A stretch of DNA of 64,000 bases, taken from positions 126,092 through 190,091 of the forward strand of contig NW_005434571.1 of the NCBI RefSeq assembly GCF_000315625.1, given 5' to 3'. This document shows positions 23,001-36,700 of this stretch, piece by piece. The DNA comes from Guillardia theta CCMP2712 (lineage: Eukaryota; Cryptophyceae; Pyrenomonadales; Geminigeraceae). Numbering within the stretch: position 1 is the first letter of the stretch; the number at the start of each line of letters is the position of its first letter. A model generated the notes under the pieces. The model had not been told where the DNA came from. It saw nothing but the letters and a program-made list of their open reading frames with translations, and ran no database searches. The position numbers and the translations under genes were made by a program.

Positions 23001-26000
23001 CGTTTTGTGCGTCTGTTCACAGCGGAGAGAGTAAGGTTAGAGAAGGGCAGGTACTCGCTGCCTTCGAGTACGTCGTCGATGTCAAAGTTGAGATCGGGTT
23101 CAAACCGGTCAGATCCTTCCCTCTATGGCAAGATGTGGATATGAATTGTGTCAGTAGTGGGGCTGATACACACAGTGAAAGGCTCAGTCTGTCTCAGTTT
23201 GTAGTCCCTGCCTTGACAAGCTTGTTGTGTAGCCGTCAAGTTTGCCTCAACTACCGTGACTCCCATCTCAACGGTTTTCGACAGACGTTTTCTGACTACG
23301 GAAATCCCCAGCTCTGGCGTGCTGATAGAGCGCTAGATGACGTGGATCGATATGAGGAATCGAGGATGCAGGTGGAAGTAGTTGTGTTGGGAGGTGACAG
23401 CTACGAGCTCGAGGGCAAGAGGAAGTTCAAACTCAAGGCTGAGAAAGACTGCGACTTCCGTGTCAGGTTTTGGAGGGGAGACGTTGCGGAGACAAACTCC
23501 ATGACCCGACCGAGCGATCGGACGTACCCGGTCATGACGGGAGATGTTGCCTTGTTGGAGGGCGTTTACTCAGCCGCTGAGCTTCTGTCGCACGTGCAAT
23601 CTCAGCTTTCTGCGATGAAATGGAAAGACGGAGACTTTGAGTTTGCTTCTCAGGTCAGTCAGAGCTGGATCCAATGGTCCTGCTCCGTTGACGATGACGG
23701 GAAAGTCAAGATTCTTGTCCTAACTGATAGATACCTGAGGTTTGAATTGCAATTCGTCAACATGCGTTTGATGGAGATTTTGGGGTTTGATACATCCTCC
23801 CACTCGATACAGAGCAGTGCTTGTACACGGCAATCGTTCCAAGACAAGCTGGTTGACAGTGATGTTGGTTATGTAGAGAATGTTTGGACGACATTCGTTG
23901 GAGGGCATTACACGATTCTGCATCCTCCAAATATGGTTGTGAGGGGGAATCATCTGAAAACAAACGGAAGGTACAGCTACAAAGACGTATTAGAGCTACC
24001 AGCAGATGTTTTCAAGTCGGTCTTCATTCCTCGTCGTTCCGAGACACAAGTCATATTCCTTCGCACAACGGAATTCTGCCTTGACAAGAACTTTCTTCAC
24101 AGCTGTTCCAGAGGAGCAGTTCCTTTGTCAGCATCTTGCGTTCTTGGGCTCAACCGTGACGGCTCGGGTAGGCAGGTGTTTGACTCCCTCCTGTATGACC
24201 ACCTTGCTTCTCAAGACGCGGCTGGCTCGTGTCACCTAGTGCAGTATGACTCGATGTTTGTTGAATCTGCCTTCGATGTCAGTGCTGGTCTTCAGTCTTT
24301 CAATCTCCTCTTCGCACGATTGAATGTTGTCTGGAATGAACTTCACGACTACAACGATCGGCTTGTTCGATTGATCGACGTCATAGAGCTCGGAGATCAT
24401 GTCGAAGATGACCATGACGATCTTGATTGTTACAGTGCGCAGCAATGTTATCTCTGCTGGAAGCTGCTGCGAGATGAGTACGCTCAAAGAGAACAGAGCT
24501 GCATGCACGGCCTGGCGCTGAAGAATTGTTTGGACGAGACATGTAAAGGTCTTGTGAACGCATCTGAAAACAGTATGATGACAGCCATTGACTCTTCACT
24601 GCAAGAAAGAAGAGAAAGGTCATCTTTAGCTCATCACACATTTATCAACAGCATGTCAGCTGGAAGTTGTGTTGTTCTGGACAACTTTGCTTTTGCTGAG
24701 AAGGCTGTGAAAGAACTATACAGTCTGATCCGCGCCCATAGTGGCGGCAGTGATGATTTGTCCTTCGATGCCAGCTTCAAGTTTCTCAATCATTGCAAAC
24801 CTTTTGTATCATACTCCTGCCAGCGGACAAGACAGTTTGAACTGCAATTGATGTTGTCTTCCTTGTACGCCTTGCAGGATGTCAGGGGGTCAAGAGACCG
24901 TACCATGTACGAGTTGACGAGGATGACGTTTGGGCCCAACTTCTCCCTTGCTCCTCTCATCTTCATCTGCGGAAAGGCTGGATCAGGAAAGAGTGTGCTG
25001 CTGGCGAGGTTGGTTTCAAACATGACAACAGAGTCCAAGGACGGTGGACTGTCTTGGAACAAATCAGAAAATACGATACATGTCTTCTACTTCCGGGAGG
25101 CGATGCAGCCGCTGAATCAAGTCCTTGTGTATTTGGCTGACGAGCTTGCTTTCTCTAACAGCGAGTCTTCATTCCCACAGCCGTCCAACGGGATTTCTTA
25201 CGGGAACTTTGAGGAGTTGCTGAATGCCTCCGAGATGAAATTTCTCAATGAGATTAGCAACCTTGTTTACCGCGGCGTCAATATCAAGATGTACATTGAT
25301 GGCCTTGACGCTCAACAGGTGAAGAGGCTGAGTGCCATCGTTGTACATGTTTACAGCAACATCCTCCTGCCTATTAAAGAATCAAGAAATTTCAGAGATG
25401 GTCCTTCGATCCAATTCTTCATCACTGGTTGTGACCCTTGTGTTATCGAGAACTTCTCTACCAAAGTTGTTGAGTTGGCTCAGCTTGACAAGAATGAGGT
25501 GAAGGCGATCGCATCGTTCTGGTTGAAGTTGCTTGTTCCGCAACCTTGTACCACGCAAGCTGAGTTTGCTAATCTGTTGGATGAAATTCTGCAAGCAACA
25601 CAGAAGCTTGCAACACTCCCATCTCATCTTGTTTACCTAGCAAACGAGATCTCAATGAAAGTCCGCGAAGCTGTCTTTGGCGACAAGACGTGGAACAAGA
25701 GCGTTCAAAATGTTGTGAAGGGGATGCGGCTGAAAGTGCATGAAGACATACGAATTCATCTACTCAACAAGTTAAAACATCTTGAGGAGAAGATTGGCTA
25801 TCTGACCGTCAAGTGGTGCTTGCTGCATCTGATCGCCTCCAACGATGTTCTCCATAAGAGGGAGTTGCAACGGCGAGCTAGAGAGTCGCTGCAGGGAGTG
25901 AAGGTGTGGAGGAACAAGACGACCGGAAAAGACGAAATCATCTTTGAGGTGCGCAAGAATCAAAACTTGTACTTTATCATACTCGCAAGCAGTCAGGAGA

Positions 26001-28003
26001 TCATCTGGAACCACTACAAGGATGCCAAGAAGCGTGCAGAGCAAATCCTCTCAGAGTCCTTTGAATTCCCTGGAGTCCTTTGGTGCAGCGACGCTGAGAT
26101 TGACCTGCTACTGACCAACCTTCGACCCTTCCTGTCCACAAGCAGCTTGCTAGTCAACACACGCACCGCGAGCAGAGTTCTGAATGAGACCCCTAGCAAC
26201 TCGTGTGTTGTCCTCACCAACCTTTCCTTCCGGGAGCTCGTGATTGCCCGCTACGACCCGGTCGGCTCCATGAAGAGGACTGAGGATGGGCACATGCTGG
26301 TAGACAGACATGGAGTTGGTTGGGACGGGGTGAATGTATGGAGAGTGTCGAAGCAGACATGGCTGAATGAACTCGTCGTTGCTCCGAAAGCTATCATGGA
26401 CTCTGATGACCGTCTGCTGGACAAGTCGCTAACGATGCCGCGAGCAGCGGAAGGGAAGGCGCCACTGATCAAACTCACGAATGCTGGAAACTTCTTACAG
26501 TCCCTCGACGATGATTTTATCTGGCACTTGCACAAGTTTGGACAGGTTCTCTCTCTGTTGCCTGGACTGCAGATTGAGAAGAAAGAGTTTGTCGCCAAGT
26601 CTCAATTGCAACCTTTTATCTCCTCTAGATTCTTGCACGATGAGAAACTCCTCTGTGTCTTCTCCTCCAAACTGAAGAAAACAAGCTCATCGTCATTGGA
26701 CCTGACGGGCAATGGAAACATCCTTGAAATGGAAAGCGTCAGTGAAGTATCCCTCGGAAAGACTGCTTGCTTTCTTGTTGCAACAGATGCAAACTCTGGA
26801 AAGCGAACTCATGGAAGGTATGTGATTGAAGACCACGATGACTTGCTGAAAACCTCAAAGTGGTCTTGTAATTTCACATGCAACACGTCTGCTCTGTCTC
26901 GGCTGAAAACAATGGATGTAAGAAAGGTACAGAGCTTTGCTGCTGGTCTAGACTTTTCTCTGTTTGGCAAGCACGAGAACTACATCATGACAGGAGGGAG
27001 TGGCAACAACAATCTTAAGAAGTTTTCTTCCATCAGAACAAAACTTTACAAGTTAAAGGAACAAGAGGACGCATCGTTGTTTCTCTACGAGGGCAGGGCT
27101 GTGAAGTTGACATGCCGGGATGTGAATGGCAAGAAGGATGCTGTTGACCTGGTATATGCCGACACCGGCGAGGTCTTGTGGCGAAAGACCAAACCATGGT
27201 TCTCGGTGCGTGTTGGTGGGCCTCTCATTATCTACTTCACGTCATATGAGTCGAGCGTACCGGGAGGCAAGACAGTAGAAGAGATCGTCTCCGACAACCT
27301 CGGGACGGTGCATCTGGTCACAGAAGCTTCACAGCGAAACAGCAAGCAGAGCCTGCACGCTCATTTCTTTCATGTTGACAACTACCTCCGCGCCATAGAC
27401 GAGCTGAAGGCGAACGGCATCGTGTTCAAAGTAGATCAGGAGAGCAGCAAGGTTGCAAGGAGTGCGATCAGCGTGTGGCTGATCTTGAAGAGCAAAGAGA
27501 CTCCCTTTCATGTCAAACATTGGTGCTACACGTTCCGAAACGTCAAACAAGTCGATCTCTTCGATCAGAGCTGGCACTCGCTCTTCATATCCGTTGACAA
27601 CGAGATTTTGCTCTTCCTCGATGGTGACTGTCGCATCTCCCCAGCGCTACCGGAGGGCTACACGACTGGCCCTGACCCGGACGACTTTGTTCTCTCGATG
27701 AGTAACTTCTACCACCTCGGCTGTTTCAGCGGCTACTTCAACAACCTTACCTTCTACGAAAGAAACCTCTCGATACAAGAAGGGATAGCAATGACGACAC
27801 TGACAGAGGCCTACGCCTCTTCTCAGCAGATCAAGTACGACGCGGAGGCAGAAGGGGAGGTAGCACGGCAGGAGCTGGACTCGGTGACGACGACGTATGA
27901 GGAGGTCATCAAGGAGGATGCACCCCGAGCCTACTGGGCCATGCAGGAGACCGATGGGTTCAAGTGCACCGATCACGCTCCTGATGCAAGAGAGAACAAG
28001 TCG

Positions 28004-28088
<85 letters not shown>

Positions 28089-31000
28089 GCGACCTCACCT
28101 TCGAGTCGAAGCATGATGGGGGGGTCCTCAAGGGTGACAAGGGGCCTCCATCGCTCCAATGCTGCTCCGTCTCCTTGCAGGTGAATTACTTGACGTCTAT
28201 GAAGCTTGTGCGCCGTCCGCTGACGTGAGTGTCTGGCAGGGAGGAGCGATGAGAGGAAGGGATGGCGAGATGTGCGATCAGCGAGCTATGAAGGGGAGGG
28301 CGCAGCTGAGATTTACCACTGTGGAGCTCCGTGACCTGACGATAGAGACTTGGATTCGGAGGAATGTCTTGTCGTTGAACACGTCGGAGACAATCGTCAG
28401 CTCGAGCAACGAAGCAAACATGACCGACGGCGACTTCTTCTGGTCCCTCGACAAGACTGGAGGTATCAACTTCCACATCGTCGGCCATGAGCGTTCTGTC
28501 GGGCCCTGCCCTGTGGGGAAGATTGACGATGTGGAGTGGCATCATATCGCAGTTGTGCGATCGTCGGACCCTTCTGTTGTCAACAACTGGATGTTCTACA
28601 AGGACGGACATCTTGTGTGGAGTACGCGGCACGAGGGCGTTCCGATATTTCATCCCTTCACCAACATCCTCATAGGCAAGCGGCACGGAGAGTTCTGGGG
28701 AGGGGACAGGAAGTGGAGACCAGGAGTCGGGGATCAGACCTGCCTGCAAGCAAGCCTCTGCCACCTTGCGGTTTACAACCATGCTGTAAGGGCAGAGAGA
28801 CTGTATCTCCATTACGCGTTTGAGGGGAAAGACAGCAAGGGTGAGATCACTGACAATGATGCAAAGAAGACAACGAGTATTGTCAAGCTTAACAAAGACA
28901 AGAGAGAGGAGCAGGAGGGTCGAGATCTGCTTTTGCCGCCTCGTCCTCCTGCTGGAGGTTTGACTCTGACGGCGCACAGGCGGGAGAGGTTCACGACGAA
29001 GTTGTGGAGCAGAACAAACGTCATGACATCGGCAGATGTCTCGTCGTTCTATGAGAGTCTGCAGCAGAACAACATCTGGAAACTCACGCGGCGAATGTTC
29101 TCTCCTACGATATCTGGAGAGAACTTCAATCGGGATGATGCGGTAGGAAACAGCACTTTGAATGTTCACCCCCCCGCAAGCTTCGCCACTAGCCTCGCTA
29201 GAAACCTGCTGGAGGAAACGGCTCAGAGCATGTTGGAGACAGGAATCAAGACTGCAGACCCGGTGAGACGTGTTAACGATAGACATGTTTCATGTTCATG
29301 ACCTACATATTCCGTGTTCATCGTAGTCATATTACATGTTCTTGATGACCATGTTGTGTGTTCGTGACAGTCTTGATGTATGATTGTCCAGAGGTGGTGA
29401 CGATTGACCGTGACATGCAGGAAGGACTCGGGTTATGGAGCTGTGCGTCCTATTTTTCCCTCGAAGAGCTGCCGAGACTTGCGATCGTGTGCAGGAGGTG
29501 GAAGACTTTGGGAGAAATGCTGTCAAACCTGTGCTTCCTTGTACGGTCGATCATCTTGCTAGGGCTCGAGAACACCTTGCTCAGTTTCGAGCTGGCGATT
29601 CATTGCATGAACGTGCAGGAGAGCTCGAGCGACGAGCTGTCAGCTGCCAAAGTTGTCCTCAACTCTCACCGAAACTTCCTGATCGAGATGCGATCGCTGA
29701 GCCAACGAGGAAAGCTGAGCAAAGTGCAGATTGCGGACTTTGCAATCAAGAGGAAACTGAAATCTGTGCAAGATGTTGGGTATGTCATCTCAGACACGAT
29801 CTACAAGGCCCAGAGGATACTGGGAAGCAACAGTAGGAGGGAGTCGATGACTGTTCAACAGCTCATGGACGTCAACTTGGAGGTAGAGGCCTACCGTCAC
29901 CGTCTGGCTGCTGTGCAGGAACTCGGGCTGATTGCTTGCGGGCCATTCGATGACAAGACGTTCCACTCCATCCTTGATCAGCTCAGTGAGTGGAAGCAGC
30001 GGAACCTTGTTTCTCTTCGTGATCTCGTTCAAGTTGCCAAGAGCTCCCAAGCGGGAGATCGCAACGAGGTTGACGGCAAGGTGGCGACGCTGGTCACCAT
30101 GACAACTGCAGAGGATCATATGCAGCAACGTGCGCATGTCCGGCTTGTCTGCGATGTCTCGTTCGGTTCCTCCCTCCAGCAGTTGGTTGTCTCGGTAGCT
30201 CGACAGGCGAACCGCAGCAAAGAAAGGTCCTGGACCTGTCACATCGTGAGGGTGGAGCCTTTTTTCCCCACTGCTCCTTCACAGCCTGGCGTGCTGATAG
30301 TCCTCGACACTGTGAAACAGGAAGCAGAGTCTGTCATAGCAGACCTCCGCCTGCTCCCCACTCGATTCCTCAGCGTCTCTAGCTGTGAAGAACCCTCCTC
30401 CTTCCTCTCCCTCTTCCTCCTCCCTCACGAGTCCCTAGCTCTCACCCAAGAGCGCAAGGTGCAACTGGCTCAGGCCTTGCACAAGGATCTGACGCTGGTG
30501 ACCGGAGCCTCCTGTACCCCGCACGTGCTGATGGAGAGGAACAACGTGGTGCTAGTGGAGCTACTTGATGGAGACTTGAAGCCCCTCACGCAAGACAAAC
30601 TGCGTCAGGCTCATCAGCTGCTCAGCGCGGAACTTGCCAACAGCTCGAGCAAATTCATGACGGGGACGGTGTCGAGAAGGGTTGTTGCTATCAGAGCTTT
30701 CTCAGCATGGTTGCCACGTCACAGCTGGAGCTCAGGTAACGACGTGATGACGAGCATGGACGTGGATGGGCCGATACTGGACGTGAGGAGTAACTTCGGA
30801 GATCTTGTGTGTGAGAGGAGACTATTGGACAGCATCATTCTCCCTGCATGCCGCAAGTACATCAAGGCAAAGACGAGCGACCTTGGGTGGATAGACTTGT
30901 GTTATGGAGGGTCCGAACAGATCGAATGGATGGAAACCGATCTCCGGCGGCTTCATCGGGAAGCTTTCATGCGCTCGTCTCCTCGCCTTGTGGGAGGCTG

Positions 31001-34000
31001 GCTAGACGTCGGTCTTTCGATAACTGTGATAGGAGAGAATGAAGGAATGGCTGTCGAAGACAATGAAGCTGAGGGGGAGGAAGAGATCAACCCTTTGATG
31101 CACTGGCTTGCGTTTTCTCGTGAGGAGCAAGCGGAGCCAAGAGTGTTCGATGGGCTGATGATGAAGAGAACGAAGACGTTTGTTGAGGATGAAAACTTCC
31201 TTGGTCTACCTCAGTCAGCTCGTTCAAGTATGATGTACTTTGCTGAAGATGAGGAGTCATGGGATGCGACGATGCAGGAGGTGGAGGAGACTTTGGGAGT
31301 GGGTCGATGCAGGATGTTTGATACGAATGTCCTTGGGTACTCTGCCCCAGTCAAGACTATCCTGAAGAAGCTGAGGGAGTGGAAGAGAGATTTGATCCTT
31401 GACTTGCAAGCTCAACGTGCGTTTCACGACTCCAGCAAGTTTGTGAGCGAGGACTCAAAGATTCTGTCAAACTTCATGACAAGAGCTTCTGAAGTTTCCG
31501 TCCGTCAAAGGCTTTACTCGGCGAGGCAGAAACGCAAGCTCATGAGCTACTGGCTCCTCTTGAAAGAGCACTACGACCGGAACGCGTCCCTGAGGCCCTC
31601 CAAGGCTGAGCTCGAAGACTGGGCTGAGATCCAAGAGCTGATGAACGACCCCTTCCTCCTCTCCCTCTCCAGAGAAGACGCAACTTCAGGCGTTCACGGA
31701 ATTCTCGATGGAGACGGCTTCACTTGCCCGGAGCAGGGCAACCCGATCCTTGCTGCCCATGGGCTGAAGGTAGAAGGAGCTGAGTTCCTTGTCCTGGCAG
31801 CAGAGATGGTCGCTAGAGTTTGTTCTGCCTACTCATCAGGTCATAGCTGGAGTGAGTCACAATCTTTGGTGCCGTACATGTCATTCTTGAAGAGGAGAGA
31901 ACGACAGGCCCAGTATCTAGTCAAGTACGCTGAACCCTTTCTAGAGCCCGAGGTTGTCATCAGTAAGACCTTCCCTCCCCACAAGGGGATGAGAGTGTAC
32001 TCCCCGTCGGAAGCTAGGGTTGGCGAGGTCGTGAAGGAGGCGGAGGGCTACGGGATACGTTGGCTGGACGAGGAAGGGGACACAGTCTCCAATCTAGTTT
32101 GGAAGACTAGCTCGCAGGCGACTTCTCGTTACGTTTCCAAGACTCAGTACACTCAGAATCGAGCTGGGGAATATCGGGTGAGCACCCCAAACTTTTGTGT
32201 GTTTCACCGGTTGAGGGCAGCAATTTTGAAATCTTTCAAGCACGAAGGGCAAGCGTCCGTCTTTGTTCTCACAGGAGACAACTGCACCGGCAAGACGGTT
32301 GTTGCTGCTAAGATGATCTTCAGCCTCTTGGAAGAGAAGCACCTGCAGGAGTCCAAGAGGTTGATATCCTTTCTTTTCGTTCCCGGAGGATGCTTCTTCT
32401 TCTCCGGCTCCTTGTCCTCGTTCGAGCAGTCGCCGGCAACGCTGCTTGAGAAGGTTTATTTCGATATCTGCAATCAGGTCCAAGGTGCGCAGCAGCTGCT
32501 CCAGGAAGACGCGTTCCTGCAGACAGAGTACAGCTTCTTTGATGTTGCAGACGTTAAGTCCTACTATCCGTCGGATGTTGCGCTGGAGCACAAGGACGTG
32601 GTTGAGAGGAGGAAGTACGAGAACGTGAAACTGAGATTCTACAAGCTCATGCTGTACATAGCATTGCAAGAGAGTTCGAGGATACAGCAAATTCTCGTCG
32701 TGTTTGATGGTCTTTCCTCATCTTCGATTGCTGTTCTGAAAAGGACATTTGATCATCTGTCTTCAAACATCTTGCAGCCTCTAAGAAAGATGGGACTCAG
32801 CAAACTCAACGTAGCAACTCTCATGACCGGAACGGAAAGACTTCACAGTGACGATTCAGCAAAAATCCCAGGTAAATTTCATATCGAGAAGCTGCTGAAG
32901 AGTGAGAAAGAAGCCCTTATCCTTCAGAAGCTGGTAAAGAACCCTGAGATGATCATCGCGCAGCAGTTCCACGAGAGTCTTCAACCGTTGTTGAATGCGC
33001 TGATTGAGAAGGAAGACAGCGAAAATGTTCTGTTCCTCTCAGCAGTCTGTCGGCGAATCGCAAGATTGACTCAGGAAAAGAAACTTGTCCACATCCAAGA
33101 ATGCCCGACGACTCTGAGAGACCTCTTCATCAAGTCGATTGTCCGGCCCATGGAAACTCGCTTCGGCCGGCACGTAGTGCAAGCCTTACTCCTCAGCCTG
33201 TTGTGTTGCCCTGAAGGAATTCCAGTATCTGATTGCAAACAGATGCTGCAGCAGTACCTCTCGCCGCACCAGACTTCTGGTTATATCCCTATGAATGACC
33301 TTGCGTTCTACCAGATCGTGGCTGAATTCCAGGACTTTATGACTCCCTTGCATTCCAACTGCTGCAGGCTCAGTTTCAAGCATGATTTCATTAGCAAGCT
33401 TGTACTGCAGCATTACTCGATCGCCACATTCGAGGACCAAGTCATCACTGCGACAAAGGAATCCAAGAAAGAGACGTTGGAGGTCGACAACTCAGGGTAC
33501 GTCTTCATTCCCGGGCAAGTATGGTCGAAGCACAAGGATGAGGTACAGGTACAGCTTTACGTGAAGGAGAGTAGCGAGCTATCTGTCATCGACCATCCTC
33601 TCTACCATGTTCGCTTCCTGCAGGAGGTAGAGGTTGTCACTGAAGAGTCCTACGACCTTGAGCCGGTTGACAAGCCCAAGATCCGTCGAGCTCTCAACAT
33701 CCCGGTTGTACCTAAGGGCGTCGGCCAGGCCTGGCCCTTCGTGCAGGCGCCTGACCTTCGTGACCGGATCCTTCAACGGCCGTTGCTCAGCGTTGCATCT
33801 CACAGCTCCGATGACTCTCACCATCGCAGTAGCGTCTTGCGCGGCTTCCCGTCTGTTCCAGAGAAGCGCTACTCCCTCACGGCTTTCTCAGCTCAGGCCA
33901 ACCGCCCCGATCGTTGGAGCAAGGCAGAGGGTCTCAACCCAGGTCCTCCCTCCTTCCTGTACCCTAGCAAACCTGAGAAGAGGGTTGAGGTGCCGCGAGT

Positions 34001-34166
34001 GAAGCCGTCTCCCTCTCTCACAGCGTCACACTGGTCTCTTCCTGGATTCCCTCCCACGTACTCTTGGCAGGACGACAATAGCGAGGATGTTGCCAAGCAG
34101 AACAACAGAGAGCGAGTGAAAGCGTACATGACAAGGAGAAAGCAGGATGTGTTCGGCGAACGTTGA
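20015..34166 (+). CDS. Giant MORN - STAND NTPase - LamG - polyQ - STAND NTPase protein
   Basis: Seven exons, all in frame: 20015-20035, 20072-20129, 20174-20259, 20352-20720, 20771-28180, 28240-29262 and 29421-34166 (TGA), giving 4,570 aa. Residues ~56-150 are four to five MORN repeats (KYEGEWRRNVPHGQGYYEWP). The first P-loop is GKAGSGKS at 1579-1586, with NACHT/STAND-like Walker B MYIDGLDA (~1685-1692). LamG/concanavalin-like regions lie at ~2370-2515 and ~2650-2840 (DDVEWHHIAVV), with a 26-residue polyQ at 2591-2616. A second, diverged P-loop GDNCTGKT starts at 3941, with a hydrophobic VVFDG Walker B after it. The two halves look like a duplicated plan. STAND proteins are signal-sensing switches, so a membrane-anchored or immune/stress sensor is possible (inference). 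No transmembrane helix was seen. The model could be two genes if the 29263-29420 intron is wrong. Confidence 0.85.
28007..28084 (+). repeat. (CAG)26 trinucleotide repeat, polyglutamine
   Basis: 26 uninterrupted CAG codons, flanked by AAG codons, in the linker between the two LamG-like regions of the giant protein. No CAA interruptions, so it should be length-variable. Confidence 0.97.
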
Positions 34167-34399
34167 TGAGAATGCAAGCAGAGGTCAGCGAGTGGTAGAA
34201 GACAATGTGTGATTGATTGTTGTTAATAGTCTTCATGTTCAGTGATCCTAAACTTCAGTAAAGTTGATGCCTATCATATATCGCCCCTTCGATCACAATG
34301 AGAAACATCTGGGGTTCGGTCCAGAACTTGATCTTACAAGTATCTTACACTACTCGCTTACATCTGTTGCCCAACAGTCGTACAAGGACAACTAATCAA

Positions 34400-34867
34400 T
34401 CACGTACCTTTCATTCTTTTTCTCACACTCTCGATGTTGTTCAAAAGAAACGGTTTGCTCGGTTGTGGAAGATCGTCGAGTGGGCGTTTTTTGGCCTTTG
34501 AGAAGTACTCTTTCCTCAGGTAGAAACGATCCTTCTTCTTCGATTCGAACTCCAGCTTCAAGTCTTTCAGTATGATCGAGACTGATTTCTCCTTCCTGTA
34601 AATGGAAAGATCACTTTCGCTGCGTCCAATCCTAGCAAGATCTGCTGGTGTGATGTGCCTGCCCTGGTGCCTTAGCGAGATTCCAGCTATGGTGACTGGC
34701 TTGTCGCCTTGCTGCAACCTGGGCTGCCTCCTCAGGAACTCGAGCTGGTCTGGGATTGGGGATGAGCGGAGGACCATCTTGTTGAAATCCCTCACGCAGA
34801 ATCCCACCACAGCACAAGTGCCATGAGAACATTTCTTAGCTGCTTTGCTCGTGTCACTGTCGGACAT
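34400..34867 (-). CDS. Small basic protein with CxHGTC...C motif (paralogue 1)
   Basis: Intact 155-aa ORF, convergent with the giant gene. Residues 12-27 hold a C-S-H-G-T-C-A-V-V-G-F-C-V-R-D motif (C13, H15, C18, C24), plausibly a small zinc site. The rest is basic, with KKKDR, KAKKRP and RKRMK clusters that could be nuclear targeting signals. I do not recognise the family. A second gene at 37132-37518 carries almost the same motif in a different protein context, which supports both as real genes. Confidence 0.6.
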   Translation of the reverse strand: MSDSDTSKAAKKCSHGTCAVVGFCVRDFNKMVLRSSPIPDQLEFLRRQPRLQQGDKPVTIAGISLRHQGRHITPADLARIGRSESDLSIYRKEKSVSIILKDLKLEFESKKKDRFYLRKEYFSKAKKRPLDDLPQPSKPFLLNNIESVRKRMKGT

Positions 34868-35559
34868 CGTAACACGGATATCAGCAAGCCCCGCCTCTCC
34901 GATGTCAAGCGAAGTGAAGAAGCGAATATCTCATCGCCGACAGGGAATATTCCATCGGCTGCCTTTCACAATCAGGTTTCTAAGGATAGGGAAACATATC
35001 AGAGTAGGTCAATGGCTGTCGCCTTGACCTCTAGCAGTCTGATAGTTGAACGCGTTGGTAACGCTGCGTGTTAGGAGGGTACCAAGAGGGGAATCTGCCT
35101 GTGCGGTCGATCGCACGTCACTGCTCGTGTAATTTTACTGGATTGTCTACCTTATGATGTTACATCGCCGATCAAATCAGACACCTCGTACCTACTGGAA
35201 TATTTCCTAATGAGGCACATAGATTTTGTCATAGGTATATGAAGCCTGAATGGAGGTTGTCTTGAGCACGCCAACTTTTTTGAACCAATTTAACCAATGC
35301 CATGTGACTTTCTGTCTCAGTCACGAGGCACAAAAAGATAACGCGCATCTCAGAAACACTACCTACCCCACCCTCCGACCGCAAATTGATGGGGGAAACT
35401 GCCACCTACCTTTCCCCCTCTCTTCGCTGTCAAAGTACCCGTACCCTACCGAGAGTCATATTTCACTGAGCACCCTATGAGACACCCCAAGGTCTATCTT
35501 TACACCTGCTCACCACTGCTTGCGCCTGTTCTCGTGACCGCCTGCGCATCCGAGGTCAC
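34868..35559. other. Upstream region with C-rich tracts
   Basis: No gene seen. Contains C-rich stretches on the + strand (about 35347-35505: ctaccccaccctcc, accctatgagacacccc), i.e. G-rich on the strand of the downstream minus-strand gene. Grades into GC-rich island B. Confidence 0.5.
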
Positions 35560-36700
35560 GTGCTCAGCGGCTGCCGCTGTCACTCGAATCGGAGCCATGT
35601 AACTGTGACCGTACAGTGACACTCCGACTCACGGCCCCCGTGTGTGCCGGGACCGTCCGATCGGACTCCCGGACGGGCTGCCCCGGGCCGGTGCCGGCCC
35701 GGGGCCGTGAACTTCGGAAGTCCGGGCCGTCGGAGCCGGGCCCGGCCGGCCCCGGGGCAGTCACGGACGGTGTCGGATGGCACTGAGCGGGCCGCGCGGC
35801 TCAGGCTGCGGCTGAGACCGCCTCAGTGAAACGAGGAGGCTGAGGCTCAGCAGCTTGACTCTGTGACCCTGACACTGTCGCACAGGCCAAACGGCGACTC
35901 GGAGAAGAGTCGAAGAAAAGACACTGCGGCGAGAACCAAACCCACTGATCCTCAGCGCGGCACTGCACTGCAGGACAATCCCCCCGCGCCACTGATGCCA
36001 GCCGCACGGATGTCGCTGTGGCGGCGCCGCCGAAGGAATGAGCCTGTGCCGCACTGACAGTGATACCGGAATGCACGGGCCCGCGATGATGGCCGGGCAG
36101 TGTACTACCGTAGGACACTGGCAGGGAGGCCTTGCCTGAGCTGACGTCGGAAAGATCCTGAGCCTCCGAGGCTGAACCGGATGCGTTTGCAAGTCGGATC
36201 ACCCGGCTGAGACGTCCGAGTCAGCCGAGTCTTGTGAGGCCGAGAGACCATCCAGCGCTCAGCCGTTTCCTTGTTCCGAAGTTCAATTCGCCGAGCCTCG
36301 GAGCGATCCGCCAGCCACCGATTCTCAGGGCAGGCTAGTACGGCGCGCCGCCGCGGCGCGGCAGAGCACCGGCGGGAGCCGCGGCCGGCGCTGAACTTCA
36401 GGCTTGTGCCCCCCCGGTTGAACTTCCCGAGTCCGTTGATCCGAGGGCCGCGGGACTCGACTCGTCCGGGGATCATCGGGCGGCCCCGGCCCGATACGTG
36501 CCCAGGCTACCCGTACAGTGACCGGACCTGATCAGGACCGAACGGTACTAGGCTACCGTACGGTAGTACAGGCTACTGTACCAACTGATTTACTAACCGT
36601 TGAACCGGCAGCTTAACTCTGAACTTGCCAAGTCCGGAACTGAGCGGCCGCAGCCTGCAGTGCGGCGCTCGGCCACCGAGAACTGTCAGACACTGAGAGT
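35560..36700 (+). repeat. GC-rich repeat island B
   Basis: GC-rich block without genes. Between 35827 and 36220 it shares an ordered series of short blocks with island G (60718-61090): a gaggct / cactgtcgcac block, ccaaacgg, gcgagaaccaaac, ccgccgaagga, gaatgcac, cagggaggccttg, and the 20-base block gatgcgtttgcaagtcggat. The intervals between blocks differ in length and are nearly pure GC-rich sequence. Confidence 0.75.

Noticed and set aside
27647-28159. Minus-strand ORF with a poly-Leu run
   Set aside because: The poly-Leu is just the complement of the CAG repeat; antisense shadow of the giant gene.
28186-29286. 366-aa ORF on the minus strand
   Set aside because: It mirrors the LamG exon of the giant gene; it has no domain of its own, whereas the + frame has clean splice sites and domains.
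35560-36530. Several 60-145 aa ORFs in island B (and similar ones in A, C, F, G)
   Set aside because: Open only because stop codons are rare in GC-rich sequence; overlapping ORFs on all frames, no domains, no splice logic.
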